From Methanobacterium sp. (GTDB lineage Archaea; Methanobacteriota; Methanobacteria; Methanobacteriales; Methanobacteriaceae): DNA of 17,287 nt. Positions 15,255 to 17,287 of the stretch are shown piece after piece. The stretch spans positions 1 to 17,287 of the forward strand of contig JACWMK010000043.1 in NCBI GenBank assembly GCA_015661405.1. Direction: 5' to 3'. The notes below the pieces were generated by a model, which saw only the letters and a program-made list of their open reading frames with translations, was not told the origin of the DNA and made no database searches. A program made the position numbers and the translations under genes. Each line of letters opens with the position of its first letter. The stretch's first letter is position 1.

Positions 15255-15678
15255 AGTTGCTGGTGATATAATGACTTCTTTGGAGGCTTTTCATGGATCA
15301 AGACCATCCATGGACACAAGTCAAATGTTGATAGTTCGAGGAATGTCTAGAAAGAATATAAAACCAGATGAATTAGATTCAGCTGTTTACAATGTTTTAA
15401 ATGAAATAGGCGCCCGTAAAATAGAAGTTTTCTCAGACGAAGCTAAAGACATAATAGGGGTAATGGATGAGTACATTAGAGGTCATGTCGAAATTCAAGG
15501 TGATACCGATATTTATGGGATTTATAGGCTTAAAGAATCATTTGAAGCAATGAATTGTCATGTGGAATATGCTTTAGGATTATTAAATGGTATAGCTATT
15601 TTCATGGTTTTATGGATGGATAAAAGCGGAATTGGTCCTAAATTCGTGGAATTAGTTTTAGCTAATTTAGAGTGCTAG
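15241..15678 (+). CDS. Uncharacterised conserved-looking protein coupled to mptA
   Basis: A 145-residue protein that I cannot assign with confidence; it may be one of the methanogen-only DUF families (DUF2120 is my best guess, from memory only). Translation begins at GTG 15241, backed by GGAGGA at 15228-15233, and overlaps the 3' end of mptA by 14 bases. An internal ATG at 15271 (MTSLEAFHGS) is a less supported alternative. The sequence looks like a compact alpha/beta domain: HGSRPSMDTSQMLIVRGMS at 18-36, an amphipathic helix at about 43-55, acidic DEAKD at 66-70, DTDIYGIYRLKESF near 88-101, and a hydrophobic stretch at 111-126 that is too marginal to call a membrane segment. Only three cysteines or so, no obvious metal motif. 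The tight coupling suggests a role linked to methanopterin or F420 synthesis, which is inference. Confidence 0.8.
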   Translation: MKIHEVAGDIMTSLEAFHGSRPSMDTSQMLIVRGMSRKNIKPDELDSAVYNVLNEIGARKIEVFSDEAKDIIGVMDEYIRGHVEIQGDTDIYGIYRLKESFEAMNCHVEYALGLLNGIAIFMVLWMDKSGIGPKFVELVLANLEC

Positions 15679-15728
15679 AAAATAAATATTCATAATAAAT
15701 TAAAAAATAAATAAACTAAAAGAATAAT

Positions 15729-16808
15729 ATGCCTAAATTATCAAAAGATGACATAATCACATTTCTTAATGCAGATTATTCTGAAATGCTTTCTTTGATG
15801 ATGGAAGCTAATATTAATAGACTTAATGATAAAATCACGTATTCTAAGAATGTATTCTTACCACTAACAGAGATATGCAGAAATCAATGTGGATATTGCA
15901 CCTTTCGTAAAGGCCCTGAGAGTTTTGACACCACTATATTAATGGAAGCCGCTGAAGTTAAGCATATACTTAAAATTGCTGATGGTTATGGTTGTCATGA
16001 AGCACTTTTCACATTTGGTGAGGGTGCAGATGAATTTTATGAAGTTAAATGTGCTCTGGAGAATCAAGGCTTTGAAAACATGGTGGAATACCTCCATTTT
16101 CTCTGCAGCGAAACATTAAATAATACTAATCTTTTACCCCACAGTAACCCTGGAATACTTAAAAAAAAGGAATTAAAATTCTTAAAAGAAGTAAATGCAT
16201 CCATGGGTTTGATGCTTGAAAACTCCAGTCCCAGACTTATGCAAACAAATGTACATTTCAAAAGCCCGGGAAAAGAACCCAAATTAAGGATTAAAACAAT
16301 TGAAAATGCGGGGAAACTTAAAATACCATTTACTACAGGCCTCTTAATTGGTATTGGAGAGACCTTAAAAGAGAGGGCAGAATCACTTATTGAATTAAGA
16401 AAACTTCATAACAAATACGGGCATATTCAGGAAATAATTATCCAAAACTTCAAACCCAAGCCGGGAATACCTCTTGAGCATCAGGAAGAGCCCTCATTAA
16501 CAGAGATGATTAAAATGATAACTGTCACCCGGCTATTATTTCCAGACGTAGGTGTGCAAATTCCTCCTAATCTAAACAAAGTAAACGTAGCAATGTTTTT
16601 ACTAGCGGGTGCGGATGACTTAGGTGGTGTATCTCCTCTTACAAAGGATTATGTAAATCCCGAGGCCCCTTGGCCAGAATTAGACTATTTAAAAAGTATT
16701 ACTGAAGAATTAGGCTTTGAATTTCTTGAAAGGTTACCAGTATACCCTAAATTCATAAACGATGAGTTTTTAAGTGAAAGAATATTAAATAAAATTTCAT
16801 CAATTTAA
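15729..16808 (+). CDS. cofG: FO synthase subunit 1 (CofG), radical SAM
   Basis: CofG with CofH forms 7,8-didemethyl-8-hydroxy-5-deazariboflavin (FO), the chromophore of coenzyme F420, from tyrosine and 5-amino-6-ribitylamino-uracil. CofG does the second, ring-closing radical step. The 359-residue protein has the radical-SAM [4Fe-4S] motif CRNQCGYC with Cys50, Cys54 and Cys57, preceded by VFLPLTEI. Further signatures are TFGEGADE near 97-104, LMLENSSPRLM near 160-170, TTGLLIGIGET near 204-214 and IQNFKPKPG near 241-249. These distinguish CofG from CofH. The gap to the preceding gene is 50 bases, so cotranscription with mptA is possible; no strong ribosome binding site is visible before the ATG. 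It converges on the Lrp gene, with eight bases between the stop codons. Confidence 0.95.
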   Translation: MPKLSKDDIITFLNADYSEMLSLMMEANINRLNDKITYSKNVFLPLTEICRNQCGYCTFRKGPESFDTTILMEAAEVKHILKIADGYGCHEALFTFGEGADEFYEVKCALENQGFENMVEYLHFLCSETLNNTNLLPHSNPGILKKKELKFLKEVNASMGLMLENSSPRLMQTNVHFKSPGKEPKLRIKTIENAGKLKIPFTTGLLIGIGETLKERAESLIELRKLHNKYGHIQEIIIQNFKPKPGIPLEHQEEPSLTEMIKMITVTRLLFPDVGVQIPPNLNKVNVAMFLLAGADDLGGVSPLTKDYVNPEAPWPELDYLKSITEELGFEFLERLPVYPKFINDEFLSERILNKISSI

Positions 16809-16814
16809 TTTTTT
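16809..16814 (+). terminator. T6 tract immediately after cofG
   Basis: Six T residues follow the cofG stop codon directly and fill nearly all of the 8-base gap to the convergent gene's stop. A U-tract terminator here would leave the two transcripts with little or no overlap only if it is efficient. Confidence 0.4.
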
Positions 16815-16816
16815 AT

Positions 16817-17287
16817 TTAGTGCAAGTCTTTTTTTATAAACATATCTCCTGAATTTAAATCTTCTTTCACAATATTTAGGACAGTTTGAGTATAAGTCCT
16901 CTGTACATCCGGTTCTTTTAATAATCCTTTAACGAACTGATCCAATTCTTGTGTATCTTTAAATCGTGCTATTAATATGGCATCAAATTCACCAGTGACA
17001 TCATAAACGCATAGCACATTTTTGTGATAAGCAGTTCGATCTTCCCAATTTTTCAGTACACCACCCTTAACTCGCACCCCAATTACAGTTGTAAGAGCAT
17101 AACCTAGTTTTTTATGGTCAATTACTGGGGTGAACTTTTTTATAACTCCATTTTTAGTGAGTTTATCTATACGGTTATGAACAGTACCAATAGATATGTC
17201 CAGTTCTTTAGCGATTTTTCTATAGGACATTCTACCATCGTATTGGAATAAATTAATAATCTTTCGGTCAATTTCATCTACAGAAAA
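16817..17287 (-). CDS. Lrp/AsnC-family transcriptional regulator, 5' end beyond the right edge
   Basis: A regulator with an N-terminal winged HTH and a C-terminal RAM (ligand/oligomerisation) domain. The frame is open to the last base of the window; the first visible residues, FSVDEIDRKIINLFQYDGR, are the standard start of the Lrp HTH, so the internal ATG at 17230 is not the true start. The true start probably lies only a few codons outside. The HTH recognition region is ISIGTVHNRIDKL, followed by the GVI wing. The RAM domain carries VYDVTGEFDAILIARF near residues 95-110 of the visible part, the usual beta-alpha-beta core. The visible part is 156 residues against 140-165 for the family. The ligand and targets cannot be read from this sequence. 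It is convergent with cofG. Confidence 0.92.
   Translation of the reverse strand, partial: FSVDEIDRKIINLFQYDGRMSYRKIAKELDISIGTVHNRIDKLTKNGVIKKFTPVIDHKKLGYALTTVIGVRVKGGVLKNWEDRTAYHKNVLCVYDVTGEFDAILIARFKDTQELDQFVKGLLKEPDVQRTYTQTVLNIVKEDLNSGDMFIKKDLH

Noticed and set aside
17228..17230. ATG at 17230 as the start of the Lrp regulator
   Set aside because: The same frame continues upstream to the edge with the conserved DEIDRKII start of the Lrp helix-turn-helix, so this ATG is internal.

Overview
The window is AT-rich archaeal chromosome, almost certainly from a methanogen of the order Methanobacteriales (Methanobacterium-like). Supporting genes are coenzyme M biosynthesis (comC, comD, comE), methanopterin biosynthesis (mptA), coenzyme F420 biosynthesis (cofG), the archaeal FAICAR synthetase purP, the archaeal proteasome beta subunit, the KH/beta-CASP termination nuclease (aCPSF1/FttA), the wyosine enzyme Taw2, and BRE/TATA-like promoters with T-tract terminators. 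Family assignments come from reading the proteins and from memory of the families; no database search was run. As I remember it, the run psmB, aCPSF1, purM, comC, comD, comE has the same order in Methanothermobacter.

Layout. 1-66: the last codons of a Lys-rich protein entering from the left. 407-489: tRNA-Leu(CAG). 573-1922: gatB. 2081-3409: a plus-strand operon of an MJ1316/DUF504 RNA-end-recognition protein, a two-CBS plus ParB-like protein, and hisE. 3463-12925: a long minus-strand run, read from right to left as nuoE-like, purP, psmB, aCPSF1, a decayed HEAT-repeat gene, purM, comC, comD, comE. 13060-13788: taw2, divergent from the nuoE-like gene. 13789-14288: a 500-base non-coding stretch with a good TATA element. 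14289-16808: mptA, an overlapping unrecognised gene, and cofG. 16817-17287: an Lrp/AsnC regulator, convergent with cofG and cut by the right edge.

How the genes fit together. ComC oxidises sulfolactate to sulfopyruvate and ComD/ComE decarboxylate it to sulfoacetaldehyde, three consecutive genes for consecutive CoM steps behind purM. PurP and PurM are both de novo purine enzymes. PsmB and aCPSF1 sit together as protein turnover and RNA 3'-end formation. MptA and CofG make precursors of the two main C1/hydride cofactors of methanogenesis, with a small unknown protein translationally coupled between them.

Most worth a second look: the HEAT-repeat gene broken by an in-frame stop after seven codons and again in the middle; a 9-bp stem-loop and a T10 tract just upstream of the termination factor gene itself; the MJ1316 / CBS-ParB / hisE operon; the unknown gene between mptA and cofG; and a NuoE-like [2Fe-2S] protein with no NuoF partner nearby. 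I see no CRISPR array, insertion sequence, integrase or defence island.
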